Shown here one piece after another: positions 1 to 11,385 of a DNA stretch of 64,000 nt. The first letter of the stretch is position 1. The number at the start of each line of letters is the position of its first letter. Both the position numbers and the translations under genes were made by a program. The notes under the pieces are model-generated. The model was not told the origin of the DNA. It saw only the letters and a list, made by a program, of their open reading frames with translations, and did no database searches. This DNA is from Archivesica marissinica (lineage: Eukaryota > Mollusca > Bivalvia > Venerida > Vesicomyidae), in NCBI GenBank assembly GCA_014843695.1, contig CM026400.1, positions 9,969,956 to 10,033,955 of the forward strand, written 5' to 3'.

Positions 1-495
1 ACTTGAACCTGTTTCATTCCCGAAGAAAAGAAAAAGCCAATTTATATCAAAGTTCCAGTAATGAAATAGACAAATTGTTTCATTTAATCCAAGCTGGATG
101 GTGTCACAACTGTAAATTAGTTTTTATTGGCTAATGCAGCTTCACTGAATTGCTTCCTGCCAATGGAATTTAATTAATAGTATATTATTCATTTGTCTAT
201 TTTTAGCTCACCTCGCCCAAAGGGTCAAAGGATGTATTGTAGAGGACGACTGTCCAGCGTTCAGCTTCTGTCGTCCGGCATCATTCAAATGTTACATCAA
301 ATAACTTCTTCTCATGAATCCGTTGTAGGAATGATACACTACCATGGGCCAAGTTTCAAAAGGGGTTGTTGGGGGGGGGGAGGGGTAAATAACTAGGTCA
401 ATTTATTTTCAAGAGCCAATTGTATGACTCATGCTTGCTTCTTGTCTGGATTCACTGACTAGGTCACTAGATAAACTTAAAGTAAAACCTTGTAA
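1..495. other. Non-coding flank with a degraded dispersed repeat
   Basis: I see no convincing gene here. Positions about 205-375 (starting 'tagctcacctcgcccaaag', then 'cgtccggcatc', then 'gggccaagtttcaaaagggg') follow the order of motifs of a dispersed repeat that I remember as abundant in bivalve genomes; this is recall, not a search. The block ends in a G-rich run (369-385). The short open frames across it have no domain or codon signal. Confidence 0.4.
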
Positions 496-759
496 GTCCG
501 CCTCTGTAGTCGAGTGGTTAAGGTCGCTGACTTGTATACCATTGTAACCTATCATCACTGATTGTCACAGGTTCGAGCCCCGCTCAAGCCGTGTCTCATT
601 TATATGAAAATGTTGGCAGTTTCTTACGGAGGTTGGTGCACCCAAGTACTGGTTAACCGCTGGAGCCTGCCCAGGAAAGGTGTTGTTAGGTAAACTGCCC
701 GCTGGCGATATAGCCCAAAATGGTGCTGATGCAGGCGTAAAACCCGAAATATAACATAA
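496..759 (+). mobile_element. tRNA-derived SINE, family A, full-length copy with target-site duplication
   Basis: The head has a pol III A box (tagtcgagtgg, about 508) and B box (ggttcgagccc, about 571). They are spaced as in a class II (Ser/Leu-type) tRNA with a long variable arm. The body contains 'tactggttaaccgctggagc' and 'tgcccaggaaaggtgttg', and the 3' end is 'taaaacccgaaatataacat'. It is flanked by a perfect 13-bp duplication, taaaaccttgtaa, at 483-495 and 760-772, so this is a complete LINE-mediated insertion and fairly young. Other copies are at 10371, 13670 (minus) and 44414 (minus). Confidence 0.9.
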
Positions 760-860
760 TAAAACCTTGTAAAGCAACAGCTCCTCGGAAGGTAACTTTA
801 TCCAGATGCATAGCTGCATGTACGTACGTGCGCAGTCCACATTATTTCGCCCAAAATAAG

Positions 861-1381
861 TAATACCACTATATTGAAGAGTGAATACCACTATATTGAA
901 GAGTGAATACCACTATATTGAAGAGAGAATACCACTATATTGAAGAGTGAATACCACTATATTGAAGAGAGAATACCACTATATTGAAGAGTGAATACCA
1001 CTATAATATTGAAGAGTGAATACCACTATATTGAAGAGTGAATACCACTATATTGAAGAGTGAATACCACTATATTGAAGAGTGAATACCACTATATTGA
1101 AGAGTGAATACCACTATATTGAAGAGAGAATACCACTATATTGAAGAGTGAATACCACTATATTGAAGAGTGAATACCACTATATTGAAGAGTGAATACC
1201 ACTATATTGAAGAGTGAATACCACTATATTGAAGAGTGAATACCACTATATTGAAGAGTGAATACCACTATATTGAAGAGTGAATACCACTATATTGAAG
1301 AGTGAATACCACTATATTGAAGAGTGAATACCACTATATTGAAGAGTGAATACCACTATATTGAAGAGTGAATACCACTAT
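861..1381. repeat. 22-bp tandem array (unit core aataccactatattgaagag)
   Basis: There are about 23-24 copies of a 22-bp unit, almost identical apart from gagtg/gagag variants and one copy with a 3-bp insertion near 1003. The same family reappears at 7450-7808 with aatagt instead of aagagt. There is no coding potential. Confidence 0.97.
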
Positions 1382-1601
1382 GTTAGCTTACCCTCTGAGC
1401 TTTATTATCCACCATATACGTTTCCATGGTGATGCATTTTTACTGACAGTGCTATAGGAATTTGACCGTTGCTCTATGAAACAGATGGCCTTCTAATAGC
1501 ACGCCAGTTGTAATCTACAACCTGGTTTACATGAGGTCCAGTTTCGTGTATTCTCGCTGGTTCTGACGCGATAATCCTCAAGTAGTGTTCTGTTTATGAA
1601 C
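1382..1601. other. Unique spacer between arrays
   Basis: This is 220 bp of non-repetitive sequence. I see no exon, RNA gene or transposon signature in it. Confidence 0.6.
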
Positions 1602-4600
1602 ATCCCTGGTGTAGTTAATCCTATCTGTGGTGTAGTTAATCCTATTTGTGGTGTAGTTAATCCTATCTGTGGTGTAGTTAATCCTATCTGTGGTGTAGTT
1701 AATCCTATATGTGGTGTAGTTAATCCTATCCCTGGTGTAGTTAATCCTATCCCTGGTGTAGTTAATCCTAGCTGTGGTGTAGTTAATCCTATCTGTGGTG
1801 TAGTTAATCCTATCTGTGGTGTAGTTAATCTTATCCCTGGTGTAGTTAATCCTATCTGTGGTGTAGTTAATCCTATCTGTGGTGTAGTTAATCCTATCTT
1901 GGTGTAGTTAATCCTATCTGTGGTGTAGTTAATCCTATCCCTGGTGTAGTTAATCCTATCTGTGGTGTAGTTAATCCTAGCTGTGGTGTAGTTAATCCTA
2001 TCTGTGGTGTAGTTAATCCTATCCCTGGTGTAGTTAATCCTATCTGTGGTGTAGTTAATCCTATCTGTGGTGTAGTCAATCCTATCCCTGGTGTAGTTAA
2101 TCCTATCTGTGGTGTAGTTAATCCTATCTGTGGTGTAGTTAATCCTATCTGTGGTGTAGTTAATCCTATCTGTGGTGTAGTTAATCCTATCCCTGGTGTA
2201 GTTAATCCTATCTGTGGTGTAGTTAATCCTATCTGTGGTGTAGTTAATCCTATCTGTGGTGTAGTTAATCCTATCCCTGGTGTAGTCAATCCTATCTGTG
2301 GTATAGTTAATCCTATCTGTGGTGTAGTTAATCCTATCTGTGGTGTAGTTAATCCTATCTGTGGTGTAGTTAATCCTATCCCTGGTGTAGTTAATCCTAT
2401 CTGTGGTGTAGTTAATCCTATCTGTGGTGTAGTCAATCCTATCCCTGGTGTAGTTAATCCTATCTGTGGTGTAGTTAATCCTATATGTGGTGTAGTTAAT
2501 CCTATCTGTGGTGTAGTCAATCCTATCTGTGGTATAGTTAATCCTATCTGTGGTATAGTTAATCCTATCTGTGGTGTAGTTAATCCTATCTGTGGTGTAG
2601 TTAATCCTATCCCTGGTGTAGTTAATCCTATCTGTGGTGTAGTCAATCCTATCTGTGGTGTAGTTAATCCTATCTGTGGTGTAGTTAATCCTATATGTGG
2701 TATAGTTAATCCTATCTGTGGTGTAGTTAATCCTATCTGTGGTATAGTTAATCCTATCTGTGGTGTAGTTAATCCTATCCCTGGTGTAGTTAATCCTATC
2801 TGTGGTGTAGTTAATCCTATCCCTGGTGTAGTTAATCCTATCTGTGGTGTAGTTAATCCTATCTGTGGTGTAGTTAATCCTATCTGTGGTGTAGTTAATC
2901 CTATCCCTGGTGTAGTTAATCCTATCCCTGGTGTAGTTAATCCTATCCCTGGTGTAGTTAATCCTATCCCTGGTGTAGTTAATCCTAGCTGTGGTGTAGT
3001 TAATCCTATCTGTGGTGTAGTTAATCCTATATGTGGTGTAGTTAATCCTATCCCTGGTGTAGTTAATCCTATCCCTGGTGTAGTTAATCCTATCCCTGGT
3101 GTAGTTAATCCTATCTATGGTGTAGTTACTCCTCTCCCTGGTGTAGTTAATCCTATCCCTGGTGTAGTTAATCCTATATGTGGTGTAGTTAATCCTATCT
3201 GTGGTGTAGTTAATCCTATCTGTGGTATAGTTAATCCTATCTGTGGTATAGTTAATCCTATCTGTGGTGTAGTTAATCCTATCCCTGGTGTAGTTAATCC
3301 TATCTGTGGTGTAGTTAATCCTATCTACGGTGTAGTTAATCCTCTCCCTGGTGTAGTTAATCCTATCCCTGGTGTAGTTAATCCTATATGTGGTGTAGTT
3401 AATCCTATCTGTGGTGTAGTTAATCCTATCTGTGGTGTAGTTAATCCTATCTGTGGTATAGTTAATCCTATCTGTGGTATAGTTAATCCTATCTGTGGTG
3501 TAGTTAATCCTACCCCTGGTGTAGTTAATCCTCTACCTGGTGTAGTTAATCCTATCTGTGGTGTAGTTAATCCTCTCCCTGGTGTAGTTAATCCTATCCC
3601 TGGTGTAGTTAATCCTATCTGTGGTGTAATTAATCCTATCTGTGGTGTAGTTAATCCTATCCCTGATGTAGTTAATCCTATATGTGGTGTAGTCAATCCT
3701 ATCTATGGTGTAGTTAATCCTATATGTGGTGTAGTTAATCCTATCCCTGATGTAGTTAATCCTATCTGTGGTGTAGTTAATCCTATCTGTGGTGTAGTTA
3801 ATCCTATCTGTGGTGTAGTTAATCCTATCTGTGGTGTAGTTAATCCTATCTGTGGTGTAGTTAATCCTATCCCTGATGTAGTTAATCCTATCTGTGGTGT
3901 AGTTAATCCTATCTGTGGTGTAGTTAATCCTATCTGTGGTGTAGTTAATCCTATCCCTGGTGTAGTTAATCCTATCTGTGGTGTAGTTAATCCTATCTGT
4001 GGTGTAGTTAATCCTATCCCTGATGTAGTTAATCATATCTGTGGTGTAGTTAATCCTATCTGTGGTGTAGTTAATCCTCTCCCTGGTGTAGTTAATCCTA
4101 TCTGTGGTATAGTTAATCCTATCTGTGGTGTAGTCAATCCTATCTGTGGTATAGTTAATCCTATCTGTGGTGTAGTTAATCCTATCTGTGGTGTAGTCAA
4201 TCCTATCTGTGGTATAGTTAATCCTATCTGTGGTGTAGTTAATCCTATCTGTGGTGTAGTTAATCCTATTTGTGGTGTAGTTAATCCTATCTGTGGTGTA
4301 GTCAATCCTATCTGTGGTGTAGTTAATCCTATCTGTGGTGTAGTTAATCCTATCCCTGGTGTAGTTAATCCTATCTGTGGTGTAGTTAATCCTATCTACG
4401 GTGTAGTTAATCCTATCTGTGGTGTAGTTAATCCTATCTGTGGTGTAGTTAATCCTATCCCTGGTGTAGTTAATCCTATCTGTGGTGTAGTTAATCCTAT
4501 CTGTGGTGTAGTTAATCCTATCTGTGGTGTAGTTAATCCTATCTGTGGTGTAGTTAATCCTATCTGTGGTATAGTTAATCCTACATGTGGTGTAGTTAAT

Positions 4601-6714
4601 CCTATCTGTGGTGTAGTTAATCCTATCCCTGGTGTAGTTAATCCTCTCCCTGGTGTAGTTAATCCTATCTGTGGTGTAGTTAATCCTACATGTGGTGTAG
4701 TTAATCCTATCCCTGGTGTAGTTAATCCTCTCCCTGGTGTAGTTAATCCTATCTGTGGTGTAGTTAATCCTATCTGTGGTGTAGTTAATCCTATCTGTGG
4801 TGTAGTTAATCCTATCCCTGGTGTAGTTAATCATATCCCTGGTGTAGTTAATCCTATCTGTGGTGTAGTTAATCCTCTCCCTGGTGTAGTTAATCCTATC
4901 CCTGGTGTAGTTAATCCTAGCTGTGGTGTAGTTAATCCTATCTGTGGTGTAGTTAATCCTATCTGTGGTATAGTTAATCCTATCTGTGGTGTAGTTAATC
5001 CTATCCCTGGTGTAGTTAATCCTATCCCTGGTGTAGTTAATCCTATCCCTGGTGTAGTTAATCATATCTGTGGTGTAGTTAATCCTATCCCTGGTGTAGT
5101 TAATCCTATCCCTGGTGTAGTTAATCCTATCTGTGGTGTAGTTAATCCTATCTGTGGTGTAGTTAATCCTATCCCTGGTGTAGTTAATCCTATCTGTGGT
5201 GTAGTTAATCCTATCCCTGGTGTAGTTAATCCTATCTGTGGTGTAGTTAATCCTATCCCTGGTGTAGTTAATCCTATCTGTGGTGTAGTTAATCCTATCC
5301 CTGGTGTAGTTAATCCTATCCCTGGTGTAGTTAATCCTATCTGTGGTGTAGTTAATCCTATCTGTGGTGTAGTTAATCCTATCCCTGGTGTAGTTAATCC
5401 TATCTGTGGTGTAGTTAATCCTATCTGTGGTGTAGTTAATCCTATCCCTGGTGTAGTTAATCCTATATGTGGTGTAGTTAATCCTAGCTGTGGTGTAGTT
5501 AATCCTATCCCTGGTGTAGTTAATCCTATCTGTGGTGTAGTTAATCCTATCTGTGGTGTAGTTAATCCTATCCCTGGTGTAGTTAATCCTATCCCTGGTG
5601 TAGTTAATCCTATCTGTGGTGTAGTTAATCCTATCTGTGGTGTAGTTAATCCTATCTCTGGTGTAGTTAATCATATCCCTGGTGTAGTTAATCCTATCTG
5701 TGGTGTAGTTAATCCTATCCCTGGTGTAGTTAATCCTATCTGTGGTGTAGTTAATCCTATCCCTGGTGTAGTTAATCCTATCTGTGGTGTAGTTAATCCT
5801 ATCTGTGGTGTAGTTAATCCTATCTGTGGTTTAGTTAATCCTATCCCTGGTGTAGTTAATCCTATCCCTGGTGTAGTTAATCCTATCTGTGGTGTAGTTA
5901 ATCCTATCTGTGGTGTAGTTAATCCTATCTGTGGTGTAGTTAATCCTATCTGTGGTATAGTTAATCCTATCTGTGGTGTAGTTAATCCTATCTGTGGTGT
6001 AGTTAATCCTCTCCCTGGTGTAGTTAATCCTCTCCCTGATGTAGTTAATCCTATCTGTGGTGTAGTTAATCCTATCTGTGGTGTAGTTAATCCTATCCCT
6101 GGTGTAGTTAATCCTCTCCCTGGTGTAGTTAATCCTATCCCTGGTGTAGTTAATCCTATCTGTGGTGTAGTTAATCCTCTCCCTGGTGTAGTTAATCCTA
6201 TCCCTGGTGTAGTTAATCCTATCCCTGGTGTAGTTAATCCTCTCCCTGGTGTAGTTAATCCTCTCCCTGGTGTAGTTAATCCTATCCCTGGTGTAGTTAA
6301 TCCTATCTGTGGTGTAGTTAATCCTCTCCCTGATGTAGTTAATCCTATCTGTGGTGTAGTTAATCCTATCTGTGGTGTAGTTAATCCTATCCCTGGTGTA
6401 GTTAATCCTATCTGTGGTGTAGTCAATCCTATCTGTGGTGTAGTTAATCCTATCTGTGGTGTAGTTAATCCTATCCCTGGTGTAGTTAATCCTATCTGTG
6501 GTATAGTTAATCCTATCTGTGGTGTAGTTAATCCTATCCCTGGTGTAGTTAATCCTATCCCTGGTGTAGTTAATCCTAGCTTTGGTGTAGTTAATCCTAT
6601 CTGTGGTGTAGTTAATCCTATCCCTGGTGTAGTTAATCCTATCTGTGGTGTAGTTAATCCTATCTGTGGTGTAGTTAATCCTATCTGTGGTGTAGTTAAT
6701 CCTATCTGTGGTAT
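1602..6714. repeat. 21-bp tandem array, about 243 copies
   Basis: The unit is 21 bp (ctgtggtgtagttaatccta plus t). Two main variants differ at the unit start, 'tctgtgg' and 'tccctgg', and are interspersed; rarer ones read 'tatgtgg', 'tagctgtgg', 'ctctccctgg' or 'ggtata'. Because 21 is divisible by three and the unit has no stop in several frames, open frames of up to 713 codons arise (repeats such as TTPQIGL or INYTRDR on the minus strand). I consider these artefacts of the repeat: frame is lost and regained with no start, splice or domain logic. Confidence 0.97.
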
Positions 6715-7449
6715 TGAATATTCCTGTTAAGTGATTGATGTATGTAAATGGGTGTAATTTGCTGGTTAGACCCAACTGTATTTTGTTTAGCATGTAGGCC
6801 GCCGCCATCTTGAATGCACACTGTGTATTAGACGCTACGCGGCAGTGTTCTATACACCGCATTGGTAAACACAGAATGCCGCTTATATGTGTTGTTTGGA
6901 GAGGGCAAACTTGCTGATATGCAAGTTTCGGGTGCTTTTAATAAGTATATGTATGTTTTGGTATGTATGCAGTGCTTAGTTGACGCAACAGTCTTATCTT
7001 AGTTGTGAGTACCTGTTGCATCACAAATTTGTGTGTGACGTAATGCAACATGTGGGAAGCGTCATGCGACGTGTGGGGCACGCGCGGAAAATGCGATGTG
7101 TGGATTCCACAGTTTGCACATCCCACACGTTGCATTGAACGGTTAGTATAAATACCGATCAAAACTTTATTCTGGGCCTCCAACACTCTAAGATAGCCGG
7201 AAATCTTTGCATGTTTGTATGAAATAGCAGACAACATTTTAAGCATTGGTAATTTTATGATATAATTCGGGTTTCCTGGTCAGTTTGTATTGCAGACGTC
7301 ATATATTAAGCATTGTATAGTGATCGTTAGCATTCACGCACATGCATAGCAGTTGCTGCAGAGTAAAATAAGTAAAGGTACATCATATGTCCGCTGTGAT
7401 CCACCTACGTCCATCCGCCCACTAGATTGACCCCGGTTGGCACGTAACA
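6715..7449. other. Unique interval with a TATA-like motif and short GTGTGGG repeats
   Basis: This is 735 bp between arrays. Around 7040-7110 the motif 'atgcgacgtgtggg' and relatives recur three to four times. A TATAAATA lies at 7147-7154, followed by a C/A-rich stretch, so a core promoter for the plus-strand start exon at 10139 is conceivable, but there is no independent support. The minus-strand open frame at 6938-7246 has no recognisable domain. Confidence 0.35.
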
Positions 7450-7808
7450 ATATTGAATAGTGAATACCACTATATTGAAGAGTGAATACCACTATATTGA
7501 ATAGTGAATACCACTATATTGAATAGTGAATACCACTATATTGAATAGTGAATACCACTATATTGAATAGTGAATAACACTATATTGAATAGTGAATACC
7601 ACTATATTGAATAGTGAATACCACTATATTGAATAGTGAATACCACTATATTGAATAGTGAATACCACTATATTGAATAGTGAATACCACTATATTGAAT
7701 AGTGAATACCACTATATTGAATAGTGAATAACACTATACTGAAGAGTGAATAACACTATATTGAATAGTGAATACCACTATATTGAATAGTGAATACCAC
7801 TATATTGA
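7450..7808. repeat. 22-bp tandem array, second locus of the 861-1381 family
   Basis: About 16 copies of a 22-bp unit (core gaataccactatattgaata). It differs from the 861-1381 array mainly by 'aatagt' for 'aagagt', so the two arrays share an ancestor but were homogenised separately. The 5.1-kb 21-bp array lies between them. Confidence 0.95.
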
Positions 7809-7841
7809 AACTGAATATTCTAATATTTCTTGTGTTTATTT

Positions 7842-10102
7842 CTGTCCTATCTCAGATAAATGTGTTGAGCATGGCACCAGTCTGTGTGTATGGCATGGTA
7901 CTGGTTCCTGTCTAAAAGCGAGCATGGCACCAGTCTGTGTGTATGGCATGATACTGGTTCCTGTCTAGTAGCGAGCAAGGCACCAGTCTGTGTGTATGGT
8001 ATGGTACTGGTTGCACCAGTATGTGTGTATGGCATGGTACTGGTTCCTGTTTAGTAGCGAGCATGGCACCAGTCTGTGTGTATGGCATGGTACTGGTTCC
8101 TGTCTAAAAGCGAGCATGGCACCAGTCTGTGTGTATGGCATGGTACTGGTTCCTGTCTAAAAGCGAGCATGGCACCAGTCTGTGTGTATGGCATGATACT
8201 GATTCCTGTCTAGTAGCGAGCAAGGCACCAGTCTGTGTGTATGGTATGGTACTGGTTGCACCAGTCTGTGTGTATGGCATGATACTGGTTCCTGTCTAGT
8301 AGCGAGCAAGGCACCAGTCTGTGTGTATGGTATGGTACTGGTTGCACCAGTCTGTGTGTATGGCATGATATTGGTTCCTGTTTAGTAGCGAGCAAGGCAC
8401 CAGTCTGTGTGTATGGCATGATACTTGTTCCTGTTTAGTAGCGAGCATGGCACCAGTCTGTGTGTATGGCATGATACTGGTTCCTGTCTAGTAGCGAGCA
8501 TGGCACCAGTCTGTGTGTATGGCATGGTACTGGTTCCTGTCTAAAAGCGAGCATGGCACCAGTCTGTGTGTATGGCATGATACTGGTTCCTGTCTAGTAG
8601 CGAGTAAGGCACCAGTCTGTGTGTATGGTATGGTACTGGTTGCACCAGTATGTGTGTATGGCATGATACTGGTTCCTGTCTAGTAGCGAGCATGGCACCA
8701 GTCTGTGTGTATGGCATGGTACTGGTTACACCAGTCTGTGTGTATGGCATGGTACTGGTTCCCGTCTAGAAGCGAGCATGGCACCAGTCTGTGTGTATGG
8801 CATGATACTGGTTCCTGTCTAGTAGCGAGCATGGCACCAGTCTGTGTGTATGGCATGGTACTGGTTCCTGTCTAGTAGCGAGCATGGCACCAGTCTGTGT
8901 GTATGGCATGGTACTGGTTGCACCAGTCTGTGTGTATTGCATGATACTGGTTCCTGTCTAGTAGCGAGCATGGCACCAGTCTGTGTGTATGGCATGGTAC
9001 TGGTTGTACCAGTCTGTGTGTATGGCATGGTACTGGTTCCTGTCTAGTAGCGAGCATGGCACCAGTCTGTGTATGGCATGGTACTGGTTCCTGTCTAGTA
9101 GCGAGCATGGCACCAGTCTGTGTGTATGGCATGATACTGGTTCCTGTCTAGTAGCGAGCATGGCACCAGTCTGTGTGTATGGCATGGTACTGGTTCCTGT
9201 CTAGTAGTGAGCATGGCACCAGTCTCTGTGTGTATGGCATGGTACTGGTTGCACCAGTCTGTGTGTATGGCATGATACTGGTTCCTGTCTAGTAGCGAGC
9301 ATGGCACCAGTCTGTGTGTATGGCATGGTACTGGTTCCTGTCTAGTAGCGAGCATGGCACCAGTCTGTGTGTATGGCATGGTACTGGTTGCACCAGTCTG
9401 TGTGTATGGCATGATACTGGTTCCTGTCTAGTAGCGAGCAAGGCACCAGTCTGTGTGTATGGCATGATACTGGTTCCTGTCTAGTAGCGAGCATGGCACC
9501 AGTTTGTGTGTATGGCATGGTACTGGTTGCACCAGTCTGTATGTATGGCATGGTACTGGTTCCTGTCTAGTAGCAAGCATGGCACCAGTCTGTGTGTATG
9601 GCATGGTACTGGTTGCACCAGTCTGTGTGTATGGCATGATACTGGTTCCTGTCTAAAAGCGAGCAAGGCACCAGTCTGTGTGTATGGCATGATACTGGTT
9701 CCTGTCTAGTAGCGAGCATGGCACCAGTCTGTGTGTATGGCATGGTACTGGTTGCACCAGTCTGTGTGTATGGCATGGTACTGGTTCCTGTCTAGTAGCG
9801 AGCATGGCACCAGTCTGTGTGTATGGCATGGTACTGGTTGCACCAGTCTGTGTGTATGGCATGGTACTGGTTCCTGTCTAGTAGCGAGCATGGCACCAGT
9901 CTGTGTGTATGGCATGGTACTGGTTCCTGTCTAGTAGCGAGCATGGCACCAGACTGTGTGTATGGCATGGTACTGGTTGCACCAGTCTGTGTGTATGGCA
10001 TGGTACTGGTTCCTGTTTAGCAGCGAGCAAGGCACCAGTTTGTGTGCAGGATATTGTACTGGTTCCTGTCTCGTTTCAGATAAATGTAGCGAGTAAGGCA
10101 CC
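7842..10102. repeat. Minisatellite with 53-bp and 33-bp units, often paired as 86 bp
   Basis: The long unit (53 bp) contains gtctgtgtgtatggcatggt then actggttcctgtctagtagc then gagcatggcacca. The short unit (33 bp) lacks 20 bp between 'ggtt' and 'gcacca'. Long and short units often alternate, giving an 86-bp higher-order period (for example 9567, 9653 and 9706, 9792). Both outer edges (about 7842-7862 and 10066-10090) instead read 'ctgtc..t.tcagataaatg', an acceptor-like block that inner units have lost. Apparent open frames (MPYTQTGA..., MCMAWYW...) are repeat artefacts. Confidence 0.95.
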
Positions 10103-10138
10103 CGACAACCAGGCTCGATGTTGCTCATCTTAGGTACA

Positions 10139-10241
10139 ATGGGATGTGGTCGCAGCAAGCAACACTCACCCAAACTCCAGGTTGAGGTGGGGGAGGCCAA
10201 CAACAGCAAGGAGAAAATCGCCAAGAAAAAAAAATCAAAAG
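10139..10241 (+). CDS. Probable first coding exon, N-myristoylated/palmitoylated-type N-terminus (partial)
   Basis: The ATG at 10139 has a strong context (A at -3, G at +4). It opens 34 codons plus one base: MGCGRSKQHSPKLQV..., then a lysine-rich end (KIAKKKKSK). The exon ends at a good splice donor, AAAAG|GTAAGA, with GT at 10242, leaving phase 1. Met-Gly-Cys followed by Ser at residue 6 and basic residues is the classic dual-acylation membrane anchor (N-myristoyl-Gly2, palmitoyl-Cys3). Many unrelated signalling proteins begin this way; the kinase PSKH1 starts similarly, but this exon alone cannot assign a family. Two acceptors are possible just upstream (TTTCAG at 10074-10079, CTTAG at 10129-10133), so the exon probably also carries 5' UTR. 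An in-frame ATG at 10118 has a poor context and would bury the Gly. I found no certain partner exon downstream. Confidence 0.6.
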
Positions 10242-10261
10242 GTAAGAATTATCAAATGATT

Positions 10262-10370
10262 AAAATGACATTCTTAGCAAAATACAATGAACAAATACAA
10301 TTAATAAATTGTCAATTAACAAATTCAATTATTAAAGTGTCAATTAATAAATACAATTAATAAATTGTCA
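10262..10370. repeat. Short AT-rich tandem (core caaatacaattaataaattg)
   Basis: There are three to four degenerate copies of an AT-rich unit of about 28 bp. The same sequence resumes after the SINE at about 10651-10680, so the SINE landed inside it. It lies in the first intron of the exon at 10139 if that exon is real. Confidence 0.7.
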
Positions 10371-10650
10371 GTTGTCGAGTGGTTACGGTCGCTGACTTGT
10401 ATACCACTGTAACCTATCATCACTGATGGTCACGGGTTCGAGCCCCGCTCAGGCCGTGTCATTTATATGAAAAAGTTGGCAGTTTCTTACGGAGGTTGGC
10501 AGTTTCTTACGGAGGTTGGTGCACCCAAGTACTGGTTAACCGCTGGAGCCTGCCCAGGAAATGTGTTGTTAAGTAAACTGCCCGCCGGCGATATAGCCCG
10601 AAATGGTGCTGATGCAGGCGTAAAACCCGAAATATAACATAATAACATAA
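10371..10650 (+). mobile_element. SINE family A, copy 2, 5'-truncated
   Basis: It starts inside the tRNA-like head (gttgtcgagtgg) and runs to the family 3' end (aaaacccgaaatataacat). The A and B boxes are present. A 20-bp segment (ttggcagtttcttacggagg) is tandemly duplicated at 10476-10515, unlike the other copies. It interrupts an AT-rich short tandem. Confidence 0.88.
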
Positions 10651-10784
10651 CAGTTAACAAATACAATTAATAATGGTCATTTAACAAGGTATGTAGCATA
10701 CAGTCTGTGTGATAGTGAAACAATAATGCCGGAGATTGTGCTTTCATTGACCTGCTTTTCGCTGCTGTTGTGATTTTTGGTGGA

Positions 10785-11005
10785 GGTAGACCATCGGCTG
10801 CCCTTCCGTGCAGTATTTAACATACAGGCGGGCATCTGGGTAAAACCACCAACCTACCACAAGCCAGTTGGATAGTCAAATTCGTTCATGTGCGGAAGCT
10901 ATCCAGCTGGCTTGCGGAATATCGATTGTTCTATTCATCCTTCACCAATAACAACTGGAAAGTTGCCATTATGATGTAAGCTGTCTGTGTTACTTAAAAT
11001 AAAAC
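10785..11005. mobile_element. Two head-to-head fragments of another SINE-like repeat
   Basis: Positions 10785-10880, read on the minus strand, and 10885-11005, read on the plus strand, contain the same ordered motifs: ccagctggctt, a 'ggtggtttta' segment on the minus side, and 'actggaaagttgccat' on the plus side. The pair folds on itself: agccagttggatag (10862) faces ctatccagctggct (10899) with one mismatch. From memory the body resembles the 3' part of a SINE widespread in heterodont bivalves; that identity needs a search. The remainder of 10651-11089 shows nothing else. Confidence 0.5.
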
Positions 11006-11089
11006 CAAATACAAAAACCACAAGAATTTGGATGTTGCTTGGAAGGTTGGAATGTTTATTGCTCCTACAAAGGGTTTAATTGTTAAAGC

Positions 11090-11385
11090 ACTTACAGGGG
11101 GTGTGGGGGATGTCCCACTTATAGGAGGGTGTCCCACTTACAGGGAGATGTGGGGGACGTCCCACTTACAGGGGGATGTCCCACTTATATGAGGGTATCC
11201 CACTTATAGGAGAGTGTCCCACTTACAGGGGGATGTTCCACTTATAGGATGGTGTCCCACTTACAAGATGTCCCACTTACAGGAGGATATCCAACTTACG
11301 GGGGGCTGTCTCACTTATGGGGGAATGTCCCACTTACAGGGAGATGTCCCACTTACAGGAGGATGTCCCACTTACAGGGGGATGT
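11090..11385. repeat. Degenerate 19-bp tandem array (core gtcccacttacagggggat), left part
   Basis: About 14 imperfect copies with frequent small indels. The array is split by the insertion at 11386-12095 and resumes at 12096. Confidence 0.9.

Noticed and set aside
496..580. Functional tRNA gene at the SINE heads (also 23270, 43359, 44021, 47548)
   Set aside because: A and B boxes are present but the acceptor and anticodon arms do not form a cloverleaf, and each is joined to a SINE body.
3533..5674. 713-codon minus-strand open frame of INYTRDR/INYTTDR repeats, and other long frames in the 21-bp array
   Set aside because: The unit is 21 bp without stops in several frames, so long frames are automatic. 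Several frames are open on both strands; no start context, splice sites or domain.
5831..6862. 343-codon minus-strand frame starting in unique sequence (MRCIEHCRV...) and continuing into the array
   Set aside because: The unique part is about 45 codons with no exon features; the rest is the same repeat artefact.
7147..7154. TATAAATA as a promoter
   Set aside because: A single 8-base match in AT-rich DNA, 3 kb from the nearest exon candidate; kept only as a remark.
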